Shown here piece by piece: positions 6,590 through 15,291 of a stretch of DNA of 64,000 bases. Positions within the stretch are counted from its first letter, which is position 1, and every line of letters begins with the position of its first letter. The notes under the pieces were generated by a model. That model was given only the letters and a program-made list of their open reading frames with translations. It was not told where the DNA came from and did no database searches. This stretch comes from Bifidobacterium santillanense. GTDB lineage: Bacteria; Actinomycetota; Actinomycetes; Actinomycetales; Bifidobacteriaceae. A program made the position numbers and the translations under genes. The DNA is taken from contig NZ_JAFEJS010000001.1 in NCBI RefSeq assembly GCF_018555385.1, positions 434,001-498,000 of the forward strand, written 5' to 3'.

Positions 6590-8704
6590 ATGGCCATCAA
6601 TGCGAAGGAACTGCCGCTTGGCAAGGTGTTCACGCCGGATTTCCGGTTCTTCGTCCCCTCGTTCCAGCGTGCCTACATCTGGCAGCCGGACAACATCCTG
6701 CAGCTGGTCGACGATCTGGCCGGGGCCGCCAAGACGCCCGGCACGCCGTACTTCCTCGGCTCGCTGATCCTGGTGCGCGCGGGCGGCAACCGGTTCGACG
6801 TGATCGACGGCCAGCAGCGTCTGGTGTCGCTGTCGATCATCATCGCGGCGCTGCGCGATCTGGAGCGCGACCCCGAATGGATGCGCCTGCTCGACGCGCT
6901 CATCGTGGAGCCCGGCGACAAGCTGCGCGGCATCCGCAACGAGCCGCGCCTGACGCTGCGCGAGCGGGACGCGGCGTTCTTCCGCGAATACGTGCAGGAG
7001 GGCAATCTGGAGGCCCTGTTCGATCTGGGCGAGGAGGACTGGGCGAGCGCCGCGCAGCGCAACATCACCCGCAACACCAGACGCGTCTACGACGAGCTGT
7101 CGCGCATGTCCGACGACGAGCGCCGCACGTTCGCCTCGTATCTGGTCAACGAGGTGACGCTGGTGATCGTCACCACCGACGATCTGGACGGCGCGCACCG
7201 CATCTTCGACGTGATGAACATGCGCGGACTGCCGCTCACCCCGTCCGACGTGTTCAAGGCGCGCGCCACGTCCGGACTCGGGCCGGCGGAGCTGGACGCG
7301 TACGCCGAACGCTGGGACGACGTCATGGACCCGCTCGGGGACGATTCGCCGGCGACCGAGGAGTTCTTCTCGTATCTGCATCTGATCCTCACGCACAAGC
7401 CCGACACCGACAAGCTCATCGAGGAGTTCCTCGCCGACGTGATGCAGCCGCATCTCGACGCCGGCACGATGCCGGCGTTCATCGATCAGGTGCTCGCCCC
7501 CTACGCGATGGCGTGGCTGGTTCTCTCCCGGCCGGCGGACACGGTGCTTCCCGAGGATGTGCGCGCGCGTCTCGAATCGCTCAACGACTACCGCAACCAC
7601 GAGTGGAGGCCGGTGGCCATGTGGGCGCTGGTCCATTCGTTCCGCAACCTCGGCGCGCCGGACGTCTCGCCGTTCGCGTCGCGCGGCGCGAGGGCCTCGC
7701 GTGCGGCCGTCACCGCGAAGACGCTCGGCATGCACGACGCGCAGCGGCTCAACGAGGTGCTCGCGGCGCTGGAGCGGGTCACGGGCGTCGACACGCTCAA
7801 CCGCGCGGCGCCGTACCGCCGGCGCGGGCATGCGGCCGCCGCGATCCGCGATCTGGACAAGGGGTATCCGGTGCGCATGGTGCGCGGCCTGTCGATCCTG
7901 CCGGACGACCGTGCGGGCGCATTGGTGCGTCTGCACGGCGAGATGCAGGGCGACGACGACCTGATCCGTCTGCTGCTGGTGAGGGCCAACGAGCAGCTGG
8001 CCGAGACGCACCTGTCGAGGCCCCGCAAGCTGAGCGCGCTGCCGATCATGCCGGTGTCGTTCGACGCGAAGTCGCCGTTCGCGGCGTCCGGATGGACGCA
8101 GGACGCGCACGACTACTGGATGTACCGGCTGGGCAACATGGCGCTCGCGCAGGGGAATGCGGACCAGCTCGACCGGCTGGACGACTACGAACGGCGCCGC
8201 GACCGCATGCTGCTGCGTGCGGACTCCCGGCGCTTCCCGCTGACCGATGCGCTGAAGCACTTCAACGAGTGCACGCCGGAGATGCTGCGGCACCGGCACG
8301 AGGAGACGGTCCGGCTGATCGCGGACTACTGGGAGATCAGATACGACGAGAACCACACGGATCTGACGCGGCAGGATCCCGAGGAGCTGGGGCGCGCCGC
8401 CGCGGTGCGGCCGCAGCGCAGCTCGAAGCGCGTGACGATCGGACAGGTCGTCGCGGCCGGACTGCTCATTCCGGGCGAGAAGCTGGTCTGGGAGCGTCCG
8501 TGCAAGGGCGAGCGGTGGTTCGCGACCGTCACCGAGGAGGGGCGGTTCCGTCTCGACGACGGCTCCGAATACTCGTCGCCGACCGCCGCCGCGAAGGCCG
8601 CGGCCGGCGGCAGGAGCGCCGGCGGTCTGGATGTGTGGCGCCGCACGTCCGACAACCGCAGGCTGTCGGACATTTGGAAGGAGTACCGCCAGCAGTCCGG
8701 GTGA
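6590..8704 (+). CDS. DUF262/GmrSD-like protein with C-terminal RAMA domain
   Basis: Related to GmrSD-type modification-dependent restriction proteins. 704 residues: a DUF262 domain with PSFQRAYIW (23-31) and DGQQR (73-77), where the nucleotide-handling residues lie; a DUF1524-like region around 480-590 with the YRLGNMALAQGN signature; and a RAMA domain (about 610-704; TIGQVVAAGLLIPGEKLVW), a module associated with modified-base recognition. In DUF1524 nucleases the HNH motif reads HIMP; here the aligned segment is PIMP (485-488), so the catalytic His appears missing. GGGAGGATAT precedes ATG 6590. No methylase or second subunit is adjacent, so it stands alone. Confidence 0.8.
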   Translation: MAINAKELPLGKVFTPDFRFFVPSFQRAYIWQPDNILQLVDDLAGAAKTPGTPYFLGSLILVRAGGNRFDVIDGQQRLVSLSIIIAALRDLERDPEWMRLLDALIVEPGDKLRGIRNEPRLTLRERDAAFFREYVQEGNLEALFDLGEEDWASAAQRNITRNTRRVYDELSRMSDDERRTFASYLVNEVTLVIVTTDDLDGAHRIFDVMNMRGLPLTPSDVFKARATSGLGPAELDAYAERWDDVMDPLGDDSPATEEFFSYLHLILTHKPDTDKLIEEFLADVMQPHLDAGTMPAFIDQVLAPYAMAWLVLSRPADTVLPEDVRARLESLNDYRNHEWRPVAMWALVHSFRNLGAPDVSPFASRGARASRAAVTAKTLGMHDAQRLNEVLAALERVTGVDTLNRAAPYRRRGHAAAAIRDLDKGYPVRMVRGLSILPDDRAGALVRLHGEMQGDDDLIRLLLVRANEQLAETHLSRPRKLSALPIMPVSFDAKSPFAASGWTQDAHDYWMYRLGNMALAQGNADQLDRLDDYERRRDRMLLRADSRRFPLTDALKHFNECTPEMLRHRHEETVRLIADYWEIRYDENHTDLTRQDPEELGRAAAVRPQRSSKRVTIGQVVAAGLLIPGEKLVWERPCKGERWFATVTEEGRFRLDDGSEYSSPTAAAKAAAGGRSAGGLDVWRRTSDNRRLSDIWKEYRQQSG

Positions 8705-8725
8705 GCCGGCGGGTGGCCGTCGGCG

Positions 8726-9346
8726 CTAGCCGATCGTGGTGACGGCGATGGTCCGTTCATGGGGCTCGTCGTCGATGACGCTCATCGCGGCGTCGTCGAC
8801 GGGCGTCGCCTCGGCGTCCCGGTCGTTGAGGATGAAGGCCGCGGCATAGAGCGTGTCGTCGTCGGGGGCATGGCGGAGGTCGAGCAGCGCGACGGGGATG
8901 CCGGCGTCGCGCGCGGTCCCGAGGGCGCGGTCCCAGCCATCCGCGTCGACGCCGTCGGCCGACGTATCGAGGTCGGAGACGACGATGAGGTCGACGGCGC
9001 GCCGGACCATGTCCGCGACTCCCCCGCGCCGCGTGTCGTCGGGTCTCGCGGAGTCCCTGGCGGACACGTACACGGCCCGCAGACCGGCGTCGGCCAGCGC
9101 GTCGAGCACCGTGGAGTCGGCGGTCGCGTCCTTCGAACCGATCAGCGCGATGGTCACGTCGTCGCGCGGGACGCCGACGTGCGCGACCGCGGGACGCTCC
9201 GTCTGCGTGTCGCCGACGGCCCGCCCGGACGGCGTGCATCCGGCGAGCGGCAGACAGAGCGCAAGGCAGAGCGCGGCGGACGCGCTCCGGCGGACGCCCG
9301 CGGGAACGTGCACCGCCGACGGCGCACGGCCGAGCGGCCGGATCAT
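8726..9346 (-). CDS. Lipoprotein with periplasmic-binding-protein-like fold, translationally coupled
   Basis: 206 residues with an Arg-rich signal peptide and lipobox LAGC (Cys37). The mature part (VTIALIGSKDAT, DLIVVSDLD, GIPVALLDLRH) resembles half of a type I sugar-binding protein: one Rossmann-like lobe and part of another. It is shorter than the usual 330 residues. Its ATG overlaps the stop codon of the upstream methyltransferase gene as ATGA, implying translational coupling, though the two activities have no obvious link. No transporter is adjacent. The function is not known. Confidence 0.7.
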   Translation of the reverse strand: MIRPLGRAPSAVHVPAGVRRSASAALCLALCLPLAGCTPSGRAVGDTQTERPAVAHVGVPRDDVTIALIGSKDATADSTVLDALADAGLRAVYVSARDSARPDDTRRGGVADMVRRAVDLIVVSDLDTSADGVDADGWDRALGTARDAGIPVALLDLRHAPDDDTLYAAAFILNDRDAEATPVDDAAMSVIDDEPHERTIAVTTIG

Positions 9347-10608
9347 GCCGCGTTCCTGCGGAACAGGGCGACGGTCTCGACGTGGTGGGTCATCGGATAG
9401 ATGTCGTAGGCGCGGATGTCGGCGAGCGAGTAGCCGAGCGAGACGAGCGTGCCGGTGTCGCGCGCGAGGCTGGTCGGGTCGCAGGCGATGTAGATGACGG
9501 AGCGCGGCGCGGCGTCGGCGATCTGACGGCACACCTTGGCGTGCGCGCCGGCGCGCGGCGGGTCGAGGACGACCACGTCGGGGTGGGCGAAGTTCGCCGG
9601 TACGTGCGCGAGGGTCCTCGCGACGTCGCCGCATCGGGCGTCCACGTCGTTCAGGCCCAGCGCGCGCAGGTTGCGCTGCTGGCTTCTGACGGCCGTGCGT
9701 CCGCCTTCGACGCTGAACACGCGCGTGCGTTCGGTGGTGAGCGTCGCCAGCGGCAGGGTGAACAGGCCGGAGCCGGAGTAGAGGTCCCAGATGACGGCGG
9801 ATTCGGCGCCGTCGAGTTCGCCGCGCGTCAGGTCGATGACGTGGTTGGCGAGGGCGACGGGCGCCTGACGATGGATCTGCCAGAAGCCGTTCGCGTCGAC
9901 CTCGTACGTGAAGGTGATGCCGCGGACCGTGACCTGCTCGGTCAGCGTCTGGGAGCCGGCGGTGAGCTCGCCGTCGACGAGGACGGCGTAGTCGTCGTCC
10001 TGTTGGTCGGCGGTGCGGGGCTCGGGCGCGGACAGGCGGATCTGCGCGCCGGGCGTGAAGCCGCCGTCCCACACGTGGTGCTCGCCCGCGATCTCGAGAA
10101 GACGCCTCGTGGCGAGCGGCATCGTGTCGATGGGCACGCGGGTGTGGGACCCGCGGCGGCGCATCGAGGGCATGCCGTTGTCGTCGGCGATCATCTCGAT
10201 GCGGGTGCGCCAGTGGAGACCGTCGAGCGCCTCATCGCCGTCGATGCGCTCGATCGGCACGGTGACGTCGACGTGGCCGAGACGGCTCATCTGCTCGCTG
10301 ACGGTCACGGCCTTCCATCTGAGCTGGCCGGGCAGGGAGACGTGGACGAGGTCCGCGCCGCCGACGCCGCCGCCCATCGACAGGGGGCCGGCGAGCGGCC
10401 ATGCCGGGGCGACGCGGTCCTCGCTCGCCTCGATCACCTCGATGACCTCGCCGGTCCAGAACCGTTCGTCCCGGTCGTGCGGCTCGTCGAGGACGATGCG
10501 CACGAGCTCGCCGGGCAGGGCGAAGCGGACGAAGACGACGCGACCGTCGATGTGGGCCACGCAGCGGCCCTGATCGGCGTATCGTTCGATGCGGACTTCA
10601 GCTTCCAT
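9343..10608 (-). CDS. TrmA/RumA-family RNA 5-methyluridine methyltransferase
   Basis: SAM-dependent RNA (uracil-5-)methyltransferase. 421 residues: an N-terminal TRAM domain (about 1-60, binds RNA), then a class I methyltransferase fold with IWDLYSGSGLFTLPLA (SAM site), VVLDPPRAG and IYIACDPTSLARD, whose Cys376 is the expected nucleophile; the general-base Glu lies in HHVETVALF near the end. No N-terminal iron-sulfur Cys cluster is seen. The choice between tRNA and rRNA target cannot be made from sequence. The stop overlaps the next start as ATGA. Confidence 0.88.
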   Translation of the reverse strand: MEAEVRIERYADQGRCVAHIDGRVVFVRFALPGELVRIVLDEPHDRDERFWTGEVIEVIEASEDRVAPAWPLAGPLSMGGGVGGADLVHVSLPGQLRWKAVTVSEQMSRLGHVDVTVPIERIDGDEALDGLHWRTRIEMIADDNGMPSMRRRGSHTRVPIDTMPLATRRLLEIAGEHHVWDGGFTPGAQIRLSAPEPRTADQQDDDYAVLVDGELTAGSQTLTEQVTVRGITFTYEVDANGFWQIHRQAPVALANHVIDLTRGELDGAESAVIWDLYSGSGLFTLPLATLTTERTRVFSVEGGRTAVRSQQRNLRALGLNDVDARCGDVARTLAHVPANFAHPDVVVLDPPRAGAHAKVCRQIADAAPRSVIYIACDPTSLARDTGTLVSLGYSLADIRAYDIYPMTHHVETVALFRRNAA

Positions 10609-10615
10609 ATGTTCC

Positions 10616-11332
10616 TTATTCGTTGGTTTCGTTGCTCTCGGATGCGCGCGCCCCGGCGGCCTTGTGTCGGTGCAGCGGCGTGGCGATGATGAGGTAGCTC
10701 ACCCAGATGGCAAGGGCCCAGAACGGGATGCCCATGATCAGGCGCGCCACGCCCAGCGCGGCGACGTGGTCGGTCAGGTACAGCGGCACCTGCACCGCCA
10801 GGCGCAGCAGGAACAGGCCCATCCACAGGCCCGTGATGATCATGTACGCGCGCTTGAGGGCCCTGTCCCCCATCCAGTCGCGGAACCAGTCGCCGAACCG
10901 TTCGGTGGGCAGCTGGCGGATGAACTCGATGACGAGGCCGAGCCCCGGCACGCGCGCGGCGAGCGAGACCGCCAGCAGCGCCGCGTATCCGGCGTTGGTG
11001 AGGAAGCCGAACATGTAGTAGTTGCGGGCCTCGTGGCTCTTCCACGCCCAGATCAGGCAGATGCCCACGGCGATCAGGCCGGAGAGGGCGCCCATGACGG
11101 ACTGCCGCTGGACGAGCCGGACGACGACCTGCACGACGGCCAGCGCGGCGGAGACGCCGATGGTGAGGTTGAGGTTGTTCGTCGCCACGAACATGACGAC
11201 GAACAGCACGCCCGGCAGCATCGACTCGACGACGCCGCGCGGGCCGCCGATCGCGTCGATGACGGAGAAGTCCTCGTCGCCGTCGGCCGTGGCGAGCGCG
11301 CCGAGGCCGGTGCGCCTCTTCGTCTCGGCCAT
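10616..11332 (-). CDS. DUF3159 membrane protein
   Basis: 238 residues, with five to six hydrophobic segments and the family-typical DFSVIDAIGGPRGVVESMLPG near residue 20. DUF3159 proteins occur next to DUF3710 genes across Actinobacteria; the role is unknown, though the fold resembles small transport or septation membrane proteins. It starts three bases after the DUF3710 stop and sits seven bases before the methyltransferase start, so these genes probably share a transcript. Confidence 0.85.
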   Translation of the reverse strand: MAETKRRTGLGALATADGDEDFSVIDAIGGPRGVVESMLPGVLFVVMFVATNNLNLTIGVSAALAVVQVVVRLVQRQSVMGALSGLIAVGICLIWAWKSHEARNYYMFGFLTNAGYAALLAVSLAARVPGLGLVIEFIRQLPTERFGDWFRDWMGDRALKRAYMIITGLWMGLFLLRLAVQVPLYLTDHVAALGVARLIMGIPFWALAIWVSYLIIATPLHRHKAAGARASESNETNE

Positions 11333-11335
11333 GCG

Positions 11336-12208
11336 TCAGCGGACTTCGGAGAACATCGGGCCGCGCGAGAGCGTGGTCTTGACCTCGGTCTGCTGGTCCT
11401 GGCTCAGCGGGCCCTTCGGGCGGGTGGGCACGTCCTTGAGGTGCTCCTTGCCGTTCGCCCCGTCCTCGGCGTTCTCGGCGGCCTCCTTGGCGGCCTTGCG
11501 CTCGGCCGGGCTGACCGGCGGGTGCATCGGGATGAGGTCGCGCGGGGCGAGCGGCTCCTCGCCGCGCTCGACGACGATCTTGGAGAAGAACTCGTTGAGG
11601 GCGCGGGTCTCCTCGGCGTCCGGATCGACTGCGGCGACGCCGGAGAAGATGCCGCGCAGCATCCAGCGCGGGCCGTCCACGCCGACGATGCGGGTGGTGA
11701 CGGTCTTGCCGGCCTTGACCTCGACGGGCAGCTTGACCTCGGTGCCGAACACGCCCTGCTCGGCGGAGGCCTTCCTGTTCGCCTCGAGGAAGTCGGAGCG
11801 CCAGTCCTCCCACAGGCCGAGCGTCTTCGGGGCGGCGTACGCCTCGATCTCGAGGCTGGAATGCATGTAGGTGATGGTGGAGCCGAGGATGGCGCGCGTG
11901 GCGCGGTTGGCCTTGATCCTCAGCTCGATGTGCTGCATGAACGGCAGGTAGTAGGCGCCGAGGTCGAGGTAGTCGTCGTAGTCGGGCACGTTCTCGTCGT
12001 CGACGTCCCAGGGGCCGCGCTCCTCGCCGCGGCCCGCGTACTCGTCGCTCGCCTCGGGCAGCGTCTCGGCCGCGGTCTTCTCGGCGGTCTCGCTGTCGGC
12101 CCTGGCGGCGGCGTTCGCGGCCTCGGCGGCCTTGACGTCCTCGTCCTCGGTCTCGACGGCCTTCTTCTCGGCCTTGTCCTTCTTCTTGCCGAATCCGAAC
12201 AGTCCCAT
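11336..12208 (-). CDS. DUF3710 domain protein
   Basis: 290 residues. The first 60 are highly charged (Lys, Glu, Ala) after MGLFGFGKKK; then comes the DUF3710 domain with DLGAYYLPF and PRWMLRGIFSG. The C-terminal tail is Pro/Lys-rich. The family is conserved in Actinobacteria without assigned function. I chose ATG 12208, which has GAGG nine bases upstream, over 12223, which does not. It is followed directly by the DUF3159 gene. Confidence 0.82.
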   Translation of the reverse strand: MGLFGFGKKKDKAEKKAVETEDEDVKAAEAANAAARADSETAEKTAAETLPEASDEYAGRGEERGPWDVDDENVPDYDDYLDLGAYYLPFMQHIELRIKANRATRAILGSTITYMHSSLEIEAYAAPKTLGLWEDWRSDFLEANRKASAEQGVFGTEVKLPVEVKAGKTVTTRIVGVDGPRWMLRGIFSGVAAVDPDAEETRALNEFFSKIVVERGEEPLAPRDLIPMHPPVSPAERKAAKEAAENAEDGANGKEHLKDVPTRPKGPLSQDQQTEVKTTLSRGPMFSEVR

Positions 12209-12305
12209 GTTCCGGTACCTCATTTCGTAACTGCGTCTACGGTTGCAACCCTGCCAAGCCTAGCACCTCGGCTTGGAACTGGCTGAATGTCGTCTTCGGG
12301 CGGGC

Positions 12306-13163
12306 TCACACGTCGTAGGTGATGGTCAGCGGCGCGTGGTCGGACCAGCGCATGTCGTAGGTGGGGGCCTTGTCGATGACGAAGCCGCGCGCCGTCTCGG
12401 CGAGCTCCGGGGTGGCGAACTGGTAGTCGATCCTCCAGCCGACGTTGTTGTCGAAGGCGCGCCCGCGCTGGCTCCACCACGTGTACGGGCCCTGGATGTC
12501 GCCGGCCAGATCGCGCATCACGTCGACGAACTCGTATTCGTCCAGCCATTTGTCGACGTAGGCGCGTTCGGCGGGCAGGAATCCGGCATGCGTCTCGTTG
12601 GCCTTGGCGTTCCTGATGTCGAGCGGCGTGTGGGCGATGTTGAAGTCGCCGCACAGCACGGCCTGGCGACCGCCGCGCGCGGCCTCGTCGCGCAGCTGGC
12701 CCATGCGCACGAGCATCGCGTCGAGGAAGCGGTACTTCTGCGCCATCTTCGTCTCGTCGTCGGCGTTGCCGGCGTGCACGTACACGCATGCGACGGTCAG
12801 GGTGTATCCCTGCGGGGTGACGACGTCCGCCTCGATCCAGCGGCCGGAGTCGACGTCCTCGTCGAGGCCGGGCAGCCCGTGGCGGCGCGCGACGACCTCG
12901 AGATCGGTCACGAGTCCCACGCCGGCGCGCCCCTTGACGCGACACACCTCGTTCATGCGGTTGAGGCCGCTCGGGTCGGACACCTTGCCGCGGGTGGCGT
13001 AGTCGAACGCGAACGCGTCGAAGATGGGGTCGATCTCGCTCTGCGGGGCGCGTACCTCCTGCATGCACCAGACGTCCGGGGTGTTGCGGCCGGCCCACGT
13101 CTCCACGCCCTTGCGCCGGGCGGCGCGGATGCCGTTCATGTTCGAAGTGGTGATGGTGATCAT
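12306..13163 (-). CDS. xth: Exodeoxyribonuclease III (AP endonuclease)
   Basis: 285-residue ExoIII of the endonuclease/exonuclease/phosphatase superfamily, acting in base-excision repair at abasic sites. Motifs: TSNMNGIRAA near the N-terminus, WCMQEVRAP (metal-binding Glu), VYVHAGN, LCGDFNIAHTPLDI (catalytic Asp and Asn) and MRWSDHAPL at the C-terminus (Asp-His pair). TAGGCT ends eight bases before the ATG and there is no ribosome-binding site, suggesting a leaderless message. Confidence 0.93.
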   Translation of the reverse strand: MITITTSNMNGIRAARRKGVETWAGRNTPDVWCMQEVRAPQSEIDPIFDAFAFDYATRGKVSDPSGLNRMNEVCRVKGRAGVGLVTDLEVVARRHGLPGLDEDVDSGRWIEADVVTPQGYTLTVACVYVHAGNADDETKMAQKYRFLDAMLVRMGQLRDEAARGGRQAVLCGDFNIAHTPLDIRNAKANETHAGFLPAERAYVDKWLDEYEFVDVMRDLAGDIQGPYTWWSQRGRAFDNNVGWRIDYQFATPELAETARGFVIDKAPTYDMRWSDHAPLTITYDV

Positions 13164-13190
13164 GCCTACCGAGCCTACCACCGCAACGAA

Positions 13191-13223
13191 CAGGGCCTCC
13201 CCGCACGGTGCGGGGAGGCCCTG
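13191..13223 (-). terminator. Strong hairpin terminator after the opp operon
   Basis: 16-base arms (13191-13206 and 13208-13223) form a GC-rich stem between the end of oppDF (13256) and the xth promoter. The minus strand continues TTCGTTG, a weak T-rich tail. Confidence 0.75.
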
Positions 13224-13255
13224 ACGCCGGTCATGCCGGACTGCCGTTCCTATAC

Positions 13256-15271
13256 TCAGTCGAGGCCGAGCTGGAGCTTGCCGCCGGGGATCGCGTCGAG
13301 CAGATCCCTGGTGTACTGCTTCTTCGGGTTGTTGAAGACCTCGTCCGTGGTGGCGTGCTCGACGAGCCTGCCGTGCTGCATGACGACGACCTCGTCGGCG
13401 ATCTGGCGGACGACCGCGAGATCGTGGGTGATGAACAGGTAGCTCAGTCCCTTCTCGGCCTGCAGGTCGTTGAGGAGGCGGAGCACCTGGTCCTGCACGA
13501 GCACGTCGAGGGCGGAGACCGCCTCGTCGCACACGATGACGTCGGGGTTGAGGGCCATGGCTCGCGCGATGGCGATGCGCTGGCGCTGTCCGCCGGACAG
13601 CTCGTTCGGGTAGCGGGTCATCACGGACTCGGGCAGCTCCACCATGTCGAGCAGCTCGCGCACGCGCTTGGCGCGGCTCTTGTTGTCGCCGATCCTGTGG
13701 ATGCGCAGCGGCTCCTCGATCGAACGGTAGATGGAGTACATCGGGTCGAGCGAGCCGTACGGGTTCTGGAAGACCGGCTGCACGTGACGGCGGAACTCGA
13801 GGAGCTTGGCGCCGGTGAACGTGGAGATGTCCTCGCCCTCGTACAGGGCCTTGCCGGAAGTCGGCTCGAGGAGCTTGAGCACCATGTTCGCCACGGTGGA
13901 CTTGCCCGAGCCGGACTCGCCCACGATGGCCAGCGTGGAGCCGCGCTTGACGGAGAAGGACACGTCGTCGACGGCCTTGAACATCTCTTTCTTGCGCGGG
14001 AGCTTGAACTCCTTGGTCAGGTGGTCCACGACGATGATGTTCTCGCTCTTCTCGAGCCTGTCCTCGCCGACCACGTGGTGCTCGAGCAGCGCGTCCGTGT
14101 TCTCGCCGCGCTCGTGCGCGGAGATGATGCGCTGGGAGGCCAGGGACGGGGCCGCGGCGACCAGACGCTTGGTGTACGGGTGCTGCGGGTGCTGGAGCAC
14201 CTCGAGCGACGGGCCGGACTCGACAACCTGGCCCTTGTACATCACGACGATGTGCTGGGCGCGCTCGGCGGCCAGGCCCAGATCGTGGGTGATGAACAGC
14301 ACGGCGGTGCCGAGCGAGTCGGTGAGCATGTGCAGGTGGTCGAGGATCTTCTTCTGCACGGTCACGTCGAGCGCGGAGGTCGGCTCGTCGGCGATGAGCA
14401 GGTCCGGACGGCAGGCCAGACCGATGGCGATGAGTGCGCGCTGGCGCATGCCGCCGGAGAACTCGTGCGGGTACTGGCGGGCGCGGGTGGCCGCGTCGGG
14501 CAGGCCGGCCTCGGAAAGCAGGCCCGCGATGCGGTCGTCCATCGTGGAGCCGGTGACGTGTGCCTTGGCGATGGCCCAGGCCTTGTCGTCGGACACGCCG
14601 GCCTTGATGAGGTCGTCGGCCACGCGCCAGCGGGTCTCGGAGCCCGGGACCCACTCGCTCTCGAAGTACTTGACGGACTTCTCGGCGGCCTCGCCGGTGA
14701 TGCCGGCCTCGGCGAGGGCCTTCCTGGCGGCGTCCATCAGGGCGGGCAGCTCGGCGGAGCCGATGAAGGTCTCGTCGTCGTTGCCCTTGAGCTGGACGTC
14801 GGCCTCCTCGCCGGCCAGGGCCTTGGCGAGGGCGGAGCGCTTCTCGTGCGCCACGTCCATGTTGTTGGCCTTGAGGGCCTCCTTGACCTGGGTGCCGATG
14901 CGGTACACCGGGTTCAGGTTGCTCATCGGGTCCTGGGGCACGAGGCCCATCTTGTCGCCGCGCAGCTTGTCGAAGTCCTTCTGCTTGAGGCCGGTGAGCT
15001 CCTGGCCGTCAAGCTTGATGGAGCCGCCGACCACATGGCCGGTGCCGGGCAGGAGGCCGAGGACGGCCATCGCGGACGTGGACTTGCCGGAGCCGGACTC
15101 GCCGACGATGGCCACCCACTGGCCCGGGTAGACGGAGAAGGAGGCGTTGCGCACGGCGTGCACGGCCCTCTTGTCGTCGGTGGTGAAGTCGATGGCGAGG
15201 TTCTTCACCTCGAGCAGCGGGCCATGGGCCTTCTGCATCTCGACGATCTTGGCGTCATTGGTGTTTTCCAT
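13256..15271 (-). CDS. oppDF: Oligopeptide ABC transporter, fused OppD-OppF ATPase
   Basis: 671 residues carrying two ABC ATPase domains, the two nucleotide-binding halves of a peptide importer. The first has Walker A GESGSGKST (57-65), VPQDPMSNLNP, signature FSGGMRQR (from 271) and DEPTSALD. The second has GESGSGKST near 430, signature LSGGQRQR and DEAVSALD. About 160 residues separate Q-loop and signature in the first half, around 100 more than usual, indicating an inserted helical segment (roughly 120-250). It is the last gene of oppA-oppB-oppC-oppDF; a strong hairpin follows. Confidence 0.93.
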   Translation of the reverse strand: MENTNDAKIVEMQKAHGPLLEVKNLAIDFTTDDKRAVHAVRNASFSVYPGQWVAIVGESGSGKSTSAMAVLGLLPGTGHVVGGSIKLDGQELTGLKQKDFDKLRGDKMGLVPQDPMSNLNPVYRIGTQVKEALKANNMDVAHEKRSALAKALAGEEADVQLKGNDDETFIGSAELPALMDAARKALAEAGITGEAAEKSVKYFESEWVPGSETRWRVADDLIKAGVSDDKAWAIAKAHVTGSTMDDRIAGLLSEAGLPDAATRARQYPHEFSGGMRQRALIAIGLACRPDLLIADEPTSALDVTVQKKILDHLHMLTDSLGTAVLFITHDLGLAAERAQHIVVMYKGQVVESGPSLEVLQHPQHPYTKRLVAAAPSLASQRIISAHERGENTDALLEHHVVGEDRLEKSENIIVVDHLTKEFKLPRKKEMFKAVDDVSFSVKRGSTLAIVGESGSGKSTVANMVLKLLEPTSGKALYEGEDISTFTGAKLLEFRRHVQPVFQNPYGSLDPMYSIYRSIEEPLRIHRIGDNKSRAKRVRELLDMVELPESVMTRYPNELSGGQRQRIAIARAMALNPDVIVCDEAVSALDVLVQDQVLRLLNDLQAEKGLSYLFITHDLAVVRQIADEVVVMQHGRLVEHATTDEVFNNPKKQYTRDLLDAIPGGKLQLGLD

Positions 15272-15291
15272 AAGTCTTCCCTACCTCACAC

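Noticed and set aside
12306-14654. 782-codon open frame joining exonuclease III with the upstream transporter region
   Set aside because: The part beyond 13163 is out of frame with oppDF and lacks protein character; a terminator and leaderless promoter separate the genes.
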